Assembly (NCBI RefSeq): GCF_000238355.1
Contig: NZ_AHCA01000018.1
Span: 1-47,983 of the forward strand
DNA: 47,983 nucleotides
Direction of reading: 5' to 3'
DNA from: Pseudoalteromonas haloplanktis ATCC 14393
Lineage (GTDB): Bacteria > Pseudomonadota > Gammaproteobacteria > Enterobacterales > Alteromonadaceae
Shown here: one piece after another, positions 23,116-31,834 of the stretch
How the letters are laid out: each line of letters starts with the position of its first letter
Numbering within the stretch: position 1 is the first letter of the stretch
The notes under the pieces: model-generated
Database searches by the model: none
The model's input: the letters and a program-made list of their open reading frames with translations, nothing else
What the model was told of the DNA's origin: nothing
Program-made: the position numbers and the translations under genes

Positions 23116-25002
23116 CTAACCACCCATTTTCATATCCAATATTGGCGCCAAAATATTCCCCTCACGACCCATTCGAGTATGGTAAACCTGCCGATAAGCA
23201 TAGACATTTTTTACGTACTCACGCGTTTCACGATACGGTATTAATTCTATCCATAATTCAGCGGGCATAGCCTCATCAGGTAACCATTTTTTAATTCTAT
23301 GATAACCTGCATTATAGGAAGCCGTTGCTAGGATCTCATTCCCCTGATTCTTCTTTTTCAAGTATTCTAAATACTCAGTACCTAAGCGAATATTTGTTTG
23401 CGGTTGATTCAGCCGCTTACTCGAGACCGTGCCTTTATTTACATACTTTGCTGTACTTGGCAGTAATTGCATTAGACCACGAGCATTCGCGTGAGAGCGC
23501 GCATCAGGTGCAAAAGAGCTTTCACGGCGCGAAATAGCAATACTCCAAGTTACATCAATATGATTGCGCTTGCTGTAACGCTCAAACAAATCTTGAAAAG
23601 CGAACGGAAAGCGTAACTCTACATAGTCCCATGCTTTAATTTGCGCCAAGGTATAAATAGTGCTGTCGTACCAATCTAATTCTGCAGCGAGCTTAGATGC
23701 TGCAAGTTTTTCTTCTTCGCTTGAGGTGCGAGTTAAATAGTTCCATTCTCTGCGCGCGGAAGTAAAACGTTCAAGTTCATACATAGCTTTTGCTCGCTTA
23801 AAACCGGGTGCCTGTGCAACTTCGTCAACTAACTTATCACTGACAAGTAATGGCTGGTTATTAAGCTCGACAGGTAATCCCAATCGCGCAGCGGCCAAAA
23901 AGCCATAATAGTCACGCTCTTTTGCTACTGTTTGCCAAATCACTTTAGCGCGTTCACTATCACCACGTTGCTCTAAACTGTATGCCAACCAATATTGTTG
24001 GCCAAGACTCAAGTTCTCTTTGCCGGTAAAAAACGCCACAATGCCAGACCAATCTTGGGTTTTCAGCATATTACCCAATTGCCACTGCATCAATTTACGG
24101 TCTTGGCGATCTTTGGGGACTTTATTGAGCCAAAAGCGCGCCTCTGCATGACCGCTCGATGCCAAGGCCAACGCAAATGTATAATACACATCGGCTTTTT
24201 GCTCATCAGAATAAGCAAACATCTTATCTAGCTTTTCCCAGGCTTTGAGCGCTAACGTTTTATCTCGCCAAATTAACCGCTTAATGCCGTAATGGGCAAT
24301 TTCGCCTTCTTTCACTGTTTTATTTTTATAACGGTACATACCCGCAGCAGCGCTCGGATCACTGCGTACTTTGCGATAAAAATCAGCTAAGTATTGCTCA
24401 TTCTTGGGCAATAGTGTTTTTAAATACGGTAGTAAACTTTGTGATCCCCCTTGTGCCGATAAGGTAATACGTTGCCAAATCAACTCTTGACTCATATGGC
24501 CTTTTTTACGCCAAATACTAAATAAAGGGTCACATTCTTCTGGTTGCGACTTACCTACAGTCCAGAGCTCTGTCACTTGATTCATAATCGCTTTTTCAGG
24601 GGCGCCTAAATCAAGCTGGTATTGTAAAAACGTACAGGTCAATTCACTGTTGGAGGTTTCACGGTAATTATTAATAAAAGCCGCTTTACGTTTTTTCTTT
24701 TGCAGGTTCTGCAACCATGCTTTACGCACAGGCCACTCTAATGGTGTATTTTGATAAATAGTTAAATAGCGTTCAATCTCTGATTGATGCTCAATATCTG
24801 GATGGCGTTGCCAGTAAACTTTTTCAACATAAGGCTTTAGTGGGTGATCCAGTTTTTCAACAGCGTCCTTAAACTCTTGATAACTTCCATATCTAGCTGT
24901 TTTCTCCGCATCTAAAAATGCGTCATGCTCTGTATTAGCGTCGGCAGAAAATAAAGGAAATAATAATGCAGCTGCCGCAAAGCTTAAAAATTGTTTTTTC
25001 AT
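23116..25002 (-). CDS. slt: soluble lytic murein transglycosylase
   Basis: A periplasmic enzyme that cleaves peptidoglycan to 1,6-anhydromuropeptides. From the ATG at 25002 the protein is 628 residues with signal peptide MKKQFLSFAAAALLFPLFSA. A long helical superhelix region (about 25-460) precedes the catalytic SLT domain, where SRRESSFAPDARSHANARGLMQLLPSTA shows the catalytic Glu in RESS and the GLMQL motif. It ends with the family ASYNAGYHRIKKWL segment. An upstream in-frame start would bury the signal peptide. AAGGT precedes the chosen ATG. It diverges from fadB. Confidence 0.95.
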   Translation of the reverse strand: MKKQFLSFAAAALLFPLFSADANTEHDAFLDAEKTARYGSYQEFKDAVEKLDHPLKPYVEKVYWQRHPDIEHQSEIERYLTIYQNTPLEWPVRKAWLQNLQKKKRKAAFINNYRETSNSELTCTFLQYQLDLGAPEKAIMNQVTELWTVGKSQPEECDPLFSIWRKKGHMSQELIWQRITLSAQGGSQSLLPYLKTLLPKNEQYLADFYRKVRSDPSAAAGMYRYKNKTVKEGEIAHYGIKRLIWRDKTLALKAWEKLDKMFAYSDEQKADVYYTFALALASSGHAEARFWLNKVPKDRQDRKLMQWQLGNMLKTQDWSGIVAFFTGKENLSLGQQYWLAYSLEQRGDSERAKVIWQTVAKERDYYGFLAAARLGLPVELNNQPLLVSDKLVDEVAQAPGFKRAKAMYELERFTSARREWNYLTRTSSEEEKLAASKLAAELDWYDSTIYTLAQIKAWDYVELRFPFAFQDLFERYSKRNHIDVTWSIAISRRESSFAPDARSHANARGLMQLLPSTAKYVNKGTVSSKRLNQPQTNIRLGTEYLEYLKKKNQGNEILATASYNAGYHRIKKWLPDEAMPAELWIELIPYRETREYVKNVYAYRQVYHTRMGREGNILAPILDMKMGG

Positions 25003-25195
25003 GATGACCTTAATATTCAAAGGTAAATAAAAGACAAACACTTCTCCTACACCTTAGCACCAAACAAGCTATATTTTAACCAGTAGAAAGCTTGGTGAGT
25101 AAATTTTTCGTTGCAATTTTAATTTAAAGCAAGCACACTGATTGAAATGCAAACTCATCGTACCAGTCTTAGTTCACTAACTAGGGAGAATAATA

Positions 25196-27355
25196 ATGTT
25201 ATATAAAAGCGATTCCTTTGAAGTTGCTTTCATCAAGGATAATATCGCCGAGTTCAAGTTTTGTGTTGCCGGCTCTGTCAACACTTTGTCTCAGCAAACC
25301 TTGAAAGATTGCGCCTCTGCATTAAAAGAATTAGCAGCAAATACTGATATCAAAGGCATGATTTTTACCAGTGATAAAGAGCACTTTATTATTGGCGCCG
25401 ATATTTTCGAATTTTTACCAACGTTTACTAAACCAGAAACTGAATTAGTAACCTGGATCAAAGATGCCACAGATGTATTTGACGCATTAGAAGATTTACC
25501 ATTCCCAACTTTAAGCGCAATAAATGGCTTAGCACTTGGTGGCGGATGTGAGTGGGTACTTGCTACCGATTATCGCGTTGCAAGCTCTACAGCTAAAATT
25601 GGCCTTCCAGAAGTAAAACTAGGCATTATGCCTGGTTTTGGTGGCACAGTTCGCTTACCACGCATCGTTGGTGCCGATAATGCCATGCTTTGGATCACCT
25701 CTGGTGCAGAAAACCGCGCTGCTGATGCTCTTAAAGTAGGTGCTGTTGATGCGGTAGTTAGTGCTGACAAACTTTTAGACTCAGGTATTTCAACACTTGA
25801 ATTAGCAATTGCTGGCAAGCTAGATTGGCAAGCCAAACGTAATGTTAAGCTGCAGCCACTTAAATTAAACCGCGTTGAGCAAGGTATGAGCTTTGCAATG
25901 GCTGAAGGTATGGTAATGGGTAAAACCAAAGGCCACTATCCTGCTCCGATCATGGCGGTTCGCACTATTAAAGCAGCAGCTAACTGTGGACGCGCGGAAG
26001 CAATGGCAATCGAAAATGCTAATTTTGCTAAACTTGCTCGTACTCCAGAAGCTGCCGCACAAACAGGTATCTTCCTTGCTGATCAATACATCAAGGGTAA
26101 AGCACGTAAGTCTGCTAAAACCAGTGATTTAGAAATAAAACAAGCCGCTGTTCTTGGCGCAGGTATTATGGGCGGCGGTATCGCTTACCAATCTGCCTAT
26201 AAAGGCACACCAATCATAATGAAAGACATCCAACAAGATGCACTTGATTTAGGTATGGGTGAAGCATCTAAGCTATTAGGCCAAAAAGTACAGCGCGGTC
26301 ATATGGCAATGGAGAAAATGGTTGCCACGTTAGGAAAAATTAAACCAACCCTTAATGATAGCGACTTACAAAGTGCAGATATCATTGTAGAAGCCGTGGT
26401 TGAAAACCCTAAAGTGAAGCAAGCAGTTTTAGCCGGTCTTGAAAAAGATATGCCAGCGGGCACTATTTTAACTTCTAACACGTCAACGATTCGTATTGAC
26501 GAGCTAGCAACAGCCCTTGAAAAACCTGAAAACTTCTGTGGTATGCACTTCTTTAACCCAGTGCCTAAAATGCCACTAGTTGAAATTATCCGTGGCGAGA
26601 AAACTTCAGAGCAAACAATTAATGCCGTAGTTGATTACGCCTTAAAACTAGGTAAGTCGCCAATTGTTGTAAACGACTGCCCAGGCTTCTTTGTAAACCG
26701 CGTTTTATTCCCTTACTTTGCAGGCTTTAGTAAATTAGTTGTTGAAGGCGCTGATTTTGCCAAAGTAGATAAAGTCATGGAAAACGTATTTGGCTGGCCA
26801 ATGGGCCCTGCCTACTTACTTGATGTTGTAGGTATTGATACGGCTTACCATTGTACTGGCGTTATGGCTGATGGTTTCCCTGAGCGTATGTCTCGTCAAG
26901 AAAAAGACCCTGTGACTGTATTCGCCAACGAAAAACGCTTTGGTCAGAAGAACAAAGCAGGTTTCTATCAATATGCACCAGACAGACGTGGCCGCTTGAA
27001 AAAAGCCCAAGATCCACAAGCTGTTGAACTACTTAGTTCTATCACTGATGCGCCAAAAGAGTTCGATAAACAAGAAATTATCGACCGCTGTATGGTACCA
27101 ATGATCAACGAAGTACTGCTTTGTTTACAAGAGAACATTATTGCCTCACCACAAGAAGCTGATATGGCGCTTATTTACGGTATTGGTTTCCCTCCATTTA
27201 GAGGCGGTGCGTTCCGTTACTTAGATCAAACTGGACTAGCTAATTTTGTTGCAACAGCAGACAAATATGCTCACCTAGGTGCGATTTACCAAGTATCTGA
27301 GCAAACTCGTAAATGGGCTGAAGAAGGCCGTGTTTTCTATAAGGTGGAAGGATAA
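25196..27355 (+). CDS. fadB: fatty acid oxidation complex alpha subunit
   Basis: A multifunctional enoyl-CoA hydratase / 3-hydroxyacyl-CoA dehydrogenase of beta-oxidation. It is 719 residues (E. coli 729). The N-terminal crotonase domain has LALGGGCEW with Glu119 and GLPEVKLGIMPGFGG with Glu139, the two catalytic glutamates. The dehydrogenase part starts with LGAGIMGGGIAYQSA (NAD site, about residue 320) and contains HFFNPVPKMPLVEII and NDCPGFFVNRVL. It forms a complex with FadA, encoded 4 bases downstream. The upstream gap (25042-25195) must hold its promoter, but no FadR site is clear. Confidence 0.97.
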   Translation: MLYKSDSFEVAFIKDNIAEFKFCVAGSVNTLSQQTLKDCASALKELAANTDIKGMIFTSDKEHFIIGADIFEFLPTFTKPETELVTWIKDATDVFDALEDLPFPTLSAINGLALGGGCEWVLATDYRVASSTAKIGLPEVKLGIMPGFGGTVRLPRIVGADNAMLWITSGAENRAADALKVGAVDAVVSADKLLDSGISTLELAIAGKLDWQAKRNVKLQPLKLNRVEQGMSFAMAEGMVMGKTKGHYPAPIMAVRTIKAAANCGRAEAMAIENANFAKLARTPEAAAQTGIFLADQYIKGKARKSAKTSDLEIKQAAVLGAGIMGGGIAYQSAYKGTPIIMKDIQQDALDLGMGEASKLLGQKVQRGHMAMEKMVATLGKIKPTLNDSDLQSADIIVEAVVENPKVKQAVLAGLEKDMPAGTILTSNTSTIRIDELATALEKPENFCGMHFFNPVPKMPLVEIIRGEKTSEQTINAVVDYALKLGKSPIVVNDCPGFFVNRVLFPYFAGFSKLVVEGADFAKVDKVMENVFGWPMGPAYLLDVVGIDTAYHCTGVMADGFPERMSRQEKDPVTVFANEKRFGQKNKAGFYQYAPDRRGRLKKAQDPQAVELLSSITDAPKEFDKQEIIDRCMVPMINEVLLCLQENIIASPQEADMALIYGIGFPPFRGGAFRYLDQTGLANFVATADKYAHLGAIYQVSEQTRKWAEEGRVFYKVEG

Positions 27356-27359
27356 GACC

Positions 27360-28529
27360 ATGAATACTCCTGTAATTGTAGATTGTATCCGCACGCCAAT
27401 GGGCCGCTCTAAAGGCGGTGTATTTAAAAATAAGCGTGCTGAAGATTTAAGTGCCCACTTAATGAAGGGCCTCCTTGATCGTAACCCAGCCGTTGATCCA
27501 GCATCGATTGACGATATTTATTGGGGTTGCGTGCAACAAACGTTAGAGCAAGGTTTTAACGTTGCTCGTAATGCCGCACTGCTTGCAGGCATTCCGCATA
27601 CCGTGCCTGCGGTAACAGTAAATCGCTTATGTGGTTCATCAATGCAAGCCTTGCATGATGCTGCTCGCGCAATTATGACCGGCGCTGGCGATACTTACCT
27701 TATTGGCGGTGTTGAGCACATGGGTCACGTACCTATGACGCACGGTAACGACTTTCACCCAGGCCTTGCTACTTCAATTGCACAAGCATCCGGTTCTATG
27801 GGGTTAACTGCAGAATACCTTGCAACAATTCATGGTATTAGCCGTGAGCAGCAAGACCAATTTGCCTATCGTTCGCACCAACGCGCCCATGCAGCCACGG
27901 TTGAAGGCCGCTTCCGCCGCGAAATCCTCGCAATGGAAGGTCATGACGCAGACGGCTCACTGATTTTAGTTGAAGATGACGAAGTCATTCGCCCAGAAAC
28001 AACCGTAGAAGGCTTGTCACAGCTTCGCCCTGTGTTTAACCCAGCATCCGGGTCTGTAACTGCGGGTACTTCTTCTGCACTTTCTGATGGCGCTTCGGCG
28101 ATGTTAGTAATGAGCGAAGAAAAAGCCAAAGCAATAGGCTTACCAATTCGTGCCCGCGTTAAGGCAATGGCGGTAGCTGGTTGCGATCCATCAATCATGG
28201 GTTACGGCCCAGTACCTGCAAGTAAAAAAGCCTTGGCACAAGCAGGTATCACCATTGATGACATCGACGTAGCTGAGCTTAATGAAGCGTTTGCAGCACA
28301 ATCACTACCGGTATTAAAAGACTTAGGTCTTGCTGATGTGGTTGATGAAAAAGTGAACCTGAACGGCGGCGCAATCGCCCTTGGTCACCCACTGGGTTGT
28401 TCAGGCTCGCGTATCAGCACGTCACTTATTCACTTAATGGAAGACAAAAACGCAAAATATGGTTTAGCGACTATGTGTATTGGTTTAGGCCAAGGCATCG
28501 CAACCGTATTTGAGCGTGTTCAAGACTGA
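27360..28529 (+). CDS. fadA: 3-ketoacyl-CoA thiolase, fatty acid oxidation complex beta subunit
   Basis: Cleaves 3-ketoacyl-CoA to acetyl-CoA and a shortened acyl-CoA. From the ATG at 27360 the protein is 389 residues (E. coli 387). The active-site residues are visible: acylated Cys91 in NRLCGSS, His343 in ALGHPLGCSGSR and Cys373 in TMCIGLGQG. A longer reading would run back into the end of fadB. The start lies 4 bases after the fadB stop. A strong terminator follows. Confidence 0.97.
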   Translation: MNTPVIVDCIRTPMGRSKGGVFKNKRAEDLSAHLMKGLLDRNPAVDPASIDDIYWGCVQQTLEQGFNVARNAALLAGIPHTVPAVTVNRLCGSSMQALHDAARAIMTGAGDTYLIGGVEHMGHVPMTHGNDFHPGLATSIAQASGSMGLTAEYLATIHGISREQQDQFAYRSHQRAHAATVEGRFRREILAMEGHDADGSLILVEDDEVIRPETTVEGLSQLRPVFNPASGSVTAGTSSALSDGASAMLVMSEEKAKAIGLPIRARVKAMAVAGCDPSIMGYGPVPASKKALAQAGITIDDIDVAELNEAFAAQSLPVLKDLGLADVVDEKVNLNGGAIALGHPLGCSGSRISTSLIHLMEDKNAKYGLATMCIGLGQGIATVFERVQD

Positions 28530-28562
28530 TTAACTTTAGAAACGTAACCAACTCTTGGTGAT

Positions 28563-28601
28563 AAAAAGCCACGTTGATTTATAAATCAACGTGGCTTTTT
28601 T
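28563..28601 (+). terminator. terminator of fadBA
   Basis: An 18-base perfect inverted repeat (28563-28580 with 28583-28600) has AAAAAGCCACG and CGTGGCTTTTT outer arms and a 2-base centre, ending in a T tract. It is symmetrical, so it could act in both directions. Confidence 0.9.
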
Positions 28602-28731
28602 ATATGTTTTTGCAAATATATTTTTATGGCTGGAGTAGCATTGGTGATGTGACTTTATTTATTGCGGTTAGGCCGTTAAACTAGCAGCCTTAAATTAATC
28701 GCTTAGCGCCATTTTAATAAAGGTCACCGCC

Positions 28732-28971
28732 ATGAGTTTTGATAACCCCGATCACCAATTAGACGCCATCGGCCTACGCTGCCCAGAGCCTGTCATGATG
28801 ATCCGCGGCGCAGTACGTAAAATGGCAGAAGGCGAAACCTTACTCATCATCGCCGACGACCCATCCACCACCCGCGACATCCCCAGCTTCTGCCGCTTTA
28901 TGGATCACACATTAATAGCCAAAGAAGTAGATGCAGCGCCGTATCGGTATTTGGTGAAAAAAGGGTTGTAA
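28732..28971 (+). CDS. tusA: sulfur carrier protein TusA
   Basis: A 79-residue SirA/TusA-fold protein that relays sulfur from a cysteine desulfurase towards tRNA 2-thiouridine and other pathways. The active cysteine is Cys17 in GLRCPEPVMM, the family CPxP motif, and DDPSTTRDIPSFC follows as usual. Length matches the family (E. coli 81). AAAGG precedes the ATG. It stands alone between the fadBA terminator and a heptamer repeat tract. Confidence 0.95.
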   Translation: MSFDNPDHQLDAIGLRCPEPVMMIRGAVRKMAEGETLLIIADDPSTTRDIPSFCRFMDHTLIAKEVDAAPYRYLVKKGL

Positions 28972-28972
28972 T

Positions 28973-29028
28973 AGCTATCAGCTATCAGCTATCAGCTATC
29001 AGCTATCAGATATCAGATATCAGATATC
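28973..29028. repeat. heptanucleotide tandem repeat tract
   Basis: Eight contiguous 7-base units immediately after the tusA stop: AGCTATC five times, then AGATATC three times. The array is perfect within each half and ends in AGAAAA. No protein is encoded. Confidence 0.97.
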
Positions 29029-29220
29029 AGAAAATTTATTAGTTAAGCTTATTAAACTCAAGTAGTAATCGAAGGTCACTAGGTTTATTCCAAATAAAGT
29101 CATATATGCTTGTAATAATTGAGGGCCGCTAATATCACCACGACCATCGTAATCACTTCTTCATTCCATTGCTTAATACTCATTCTAACGTCCTTGTCAC
29201 AAATCTATAAGTTCTCTCGG
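29029..29220. other. intergenic stretch between two heptamer tracts
   Basis: No credible complete gene is visible. A minus-strand reading without a proper start gives a roughly 45-residue open stretch ending in the heptamer tract, which could be a decayed gene end. I cannot assign it to a family. Confidence 0.4.
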
Positions 29221-29224
29221 GCAA

Positions 29225-29254
29225 CTGAAAGCTGACGGCTTATCGCTTACAGCT
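29225..29254. repeat. degenerate heptamer repeat tract
   Basis: Four degenerate 7-base units, AGCTGAC, GGCTTAT, CGCTTAC, AGCTATT, sit at the 3' end of the lipoprotein gene. They share the NGCTNAY pattern of the array at 28973-29028, so the two are probably the same repeat family. Confidence 0.6.
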
Positions 29255-29702
29255 ATTTTTTAGTTATCGTCACTTTCGGTTTATCGTAATTCTGATAATC
29301 GATGCTGACGATGTAGCTGCCTTTGATCGCTGGGGTGAAGCTGAAGTAATTATAGATGGTATTACAGTCGGCGATGGCGGCTTGGCCAAGTACTAATGAC
29401 TGCCCTGCAGGGTCGACTTCACTGAAGCCACAGTTATAGCCTTCACTAAAATCGGCATCGGCAATTTTAAATTCGTATACTTTACCTGGCGTTGAGAACT
29501 TTACATTGGCTTGGTAAATTGCTGGTGCAACTTGCTCAAACTGATATTGTGGCTCTGCATCCCATAAGGTGAAATCGCCGCGTAAGTACATGGTTTTATC
29601 AAGCTCTTTGCTAGGCAATACATCGTCAATACTTGGGAGTTGAATTTGACTCGAACATGCAGTTAATAAGCTAACTACCGCAAGCGTTAAAATACGTTTC
29701 AT
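29253..29702 (-). CDS. lipoprotein with a beta-sandwich (carbohydrate-binding-like) domain
   Basis: A 149-residue protein with a lipoprotein signal (MKRILTLAVVSLLTAC, lipobox LTAC at 13-16) and Ser at +2, which in Gram-negatives favours the outer membrane. Residues 37-105 (MYLRGDFTLWDAEPQYQF, then YEFKIADADFSEGYNCGF) resemble the N-terminal E-set or starch-binding modules of pullulanase and SusE/F-like proteins. That likeness is by eye only. Two further cysteines lie in the mature part and could form a disulfide. It lies downstream of glyS but is separated from it by a terminator. No metabolic partner is visible nearby. Confidence 0.75.
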   Translation of the reverse strand: MKRILTLAVVSLLTACSSQIQLPSIDDVLPSKELDKTMYLRGDFTLWDAEPQYQFEQVAPAIYQANVKFSTPGKVYEFKIADADFSEGYNCGFSEVDPAGQSLVLGQAAIADCNTIYNYFSFTPAIKGSYIVSIDYQNYDKPKVTITKK

Positions 29703-29720
29703 AGGTTAACCTCTAATACA

Positions 29721-29749
29721 AAAAAGCCAGCATAGTTGCTGGCTTTTTA
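29721..29749 (-). terminator. terminator of glyQS
   Basis: AAAAAGCCAGCA / TGCTGGCTTTTT is a 12-base perfect stem with loop TAGT (mirrored on the minus strand), between the glyS stop and the lipoprotein start. Confidence 0.88.
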
Positions 29750-29762
29750 AGCTAAGCTGAAC

Positions 29763-31832
29763 TTACTTCTGTAATACAGAAATATCAGCAATATCTAAAA
29801 ATAAGCCACTTAATTGACTGAGCAACGCCAAGCGGTTTTGCTTAACAGCTTCATTGTCAGCCATTACCATTACATTATCAAAGAAGTTATCGACACTTTC
29901 GCGGATACCCGCTAATTGTGCAAGCGCTTCTTGATAATCGCCGGCGGCATACAGTGGTGCAAGTTCGGTGGCAAATTTAGCAACTTGCGACGCTAATACT
30001 TTTTCAGCATCATCGCTCAATAAGCTCTGCTCTACAGTACCTTGGCTGGTAATGTCATTCTTAGCAAGAATATTACTTACACGCTTATTAGCTGCTGCAA
30101 GTGCTTCTGCGGCGTCTAATGTACGGAAGTGGCTCACTGCTTTAACACGACGGTCAAAATCTACAGGCTTGGTTGGGCGTCGCGCAAGTACAGCTTGAAT
30201 TACGTCAACCTCAATGCCTTCATCTTGATACCAAGCACGGAAGCGACCTAACATAAACTCAAATACATCTGTTGATACATTTAAGTTAGTAAGCTTATCG
30301 CCAAACAGGCTTTGTGACTTAGCAACCAGATCGAGGATATCTAATGGTAGCTCTTTCTCTACCATGATACGTAACGCACCAATTGCAGCACGACGAAGTG
30401 CAAACGGATCTTTATCACCTTTTGGTGCTTGGCCAATGCCAAAAATACCCACCAAGGTGTCAAACTTATCGGCGATTGCAACCGCACAGCTGATCAAGTT
30501 TGTTGGTAAGCTGTCGCCTGCAAAGCGTGGCATGTATTGTTCATTTTGCGCAATGGCTACGTCTTCTGCTTCACCATCATGGCGCGCGTAGTGCATGCCC
30601 ATCACACCCTGAACATCGGTAAATTCCATGACCATTTCGGTCATCAAGTCTGTTTTGCTAAGTAAGCCCGCTCGCTCGGCAAGCGCTTTATCGGCACCTA
30701 GTTGCTCAGCAATGTAACCCGCAAGTGCAGCAATACGCTCAGACTTATCTTTTAGCGTACCAAGCTGCTGCTGGAACAATACGCTATCAAGCGATTCTAA
30801 ACGGCTTTCTAAGGTTTTCTTTTTATCAGTTTCAAAGAAGAACTGCGCATCGGCTAAACGTGGACGTACAACTTTTTCGTTACCCGCGATAACTACACTT
30901 GGGTTTTTGCTTTCGATATTTGAAACAAACAAAAACTTGTTAAGTAGCTTGCCGTCTTGGTCAAGTAACGGGAAGTATTTTTGGTCATCTTTCATGGTGT
31001 AGATCAGCGCTTCAGCTGGTACATCTAAAAAGGCTTCTTCAAATGTCGCCGTCAGTGTCACTGGCCACTCCACTAAAGACGTTACTTCTTCAAGTAAATC
31101 TTCATCCATTGCAACCACTGCATCAACAGCTTTGGCTGCGGCTTCAATTTGGCTGCGAATTTGTGCTTTACGAGTCGAGTAATCTGCAATAACGTAGGCC
31201 GATTTAAGCACTGAAAATACATCATCAGCATGGTTAATAGTCACTTTTTCTGGGTGATGAAAACGATGACCTTGCAGTTGATTACTAATAGTTTTACCTA
31301 GCACCTCGCCTTCGATTAGCTTATCGCCAAACAAAATTGTTGCGGTATGAACTGGGCGAATAAATTGTGTTTTATTCGCGCCCCAACGCATTGGTTTAGG
31401 AATAGGTAATTTAGCAAGAGCTTTATTGACGACATCATTCAGTAGCGCTGTTGTTTCTTGCCCTGCTACTTTTGCAATATGTAATAGCCATGCACCTTTA
31501 TCTGTTTCCAGGGTTTGCGCTTCACTCACCTCGATACCGCAACCACGCGCCCAGCCCATTGCCGCTTTTGTCGGGTTACCTTCGCTATCAAATGCAGCTT
31601 TTGTTGCAGGACCACGTTTTTCAACTTCTTTATCTTGTTGCTTTGCTGCAAGTGCTGTGACTTGCAAACCTAAGCGACGTGGTGATGCATACCATTTCAC
31701 ACCTTGGTGAGCCAACTCTAAGCTTTCAAGTTCTGAACTAAGGTTTTCTGCAAATGCTTCTGCAAGTTTTCGTAGCGCTTTTGGTGGCAACTCTTCGGTG
31801 CCAATTTCTACTAATAAATTTTGTGCTGACAT
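29763..31832 (-). CDS. glyS: glycyl-tRNA synthetase beta subunit
   Basis: Beta subunit of the alpha2-beta2 bacterial GlyRS; it recognises the tRNA. At 689 residues it has the same length as E. coli GlyS. It opens with LLVEIGTEELPPKALRKL, the family N-terminus, contains PMRWG and the HD-like segment (MVMEFTDVQGVMGMHYA), and ends with a DALR-type anticodon-binding helical domain (DNFFDNVMVMADNEAVKQNRLALL). It starts 2 bases after glyQ, so the subunits are translationally coupled. Confidence 0.97.
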   Translation of the reverse strand: MSAQNLLVEIGTEELPPKALRKLAEAFAENLSSELESLELAHQGVKWYASPRRLGLQVTALAAKQQDKEVEKRGPATKAAFDSEGNPTKAAMGWARGCGIEVSEAQTLETDKGAWLLHIAKVAGQETTALLNDVVNKALAKLPIPKPMRWGANKTQFIRPVHTATILFGDKLIEGEVLGKTISNQLQGHRFHHPEKVTINHADDVFSVLKSAYVIADYSTRKAQIRSQIEAAAKAVDAVVAMDEDLLEEVTSLVEWPVTLTATFEEAFLDVPAEALIYTMKDDQKYFPLLDQDGKLLNKFLFVSNIESKNPSVVIAGNEKVVRPRLADAQFFFETDKKKTLESRLESLDSVLFQQQLGTLKDKSERIAALAGYIAEQLGADKALAERAGLLSKTDLMTEMVMEFTDVQGVMGMHYARHDGEAEDVAIAQNEQYMPRFAGDSLPTNLISCAVAIADKFDTLVGIFGIGQAPKGDKDPFALRRAAIGALRIMVEKELPLDILDLVAKSQSLFGDKLTNLNVSTDVFEFMLGRFRAWYQDEGIEVDVIQAVLARRPTKPVDFDRRVKAVSHFRTLDAAEALAAANKRVSNILAKNDITSQGTVEQSLLSDDAEKVLASQVAKFATELAPLYAAGDYQEALAQLAGIRESVDNFFDNVMVMADNEAVKQNRLALLSQLSGLFLDIADISVLQK

Positions 31833-31834
31833 GT

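Noticed and set aside
25150..25175. Possible FadR site upstream of fadB (GTACCAGTC)
   Set aside because: Only one half-site resembles the FadR consensus; the other half does not match.
28973..29028. Possible CRISPR-like repeat array
   Set aside because: The units are 7 bases with no spacers and no cas genes nearby; it is a simple tandem repeat.
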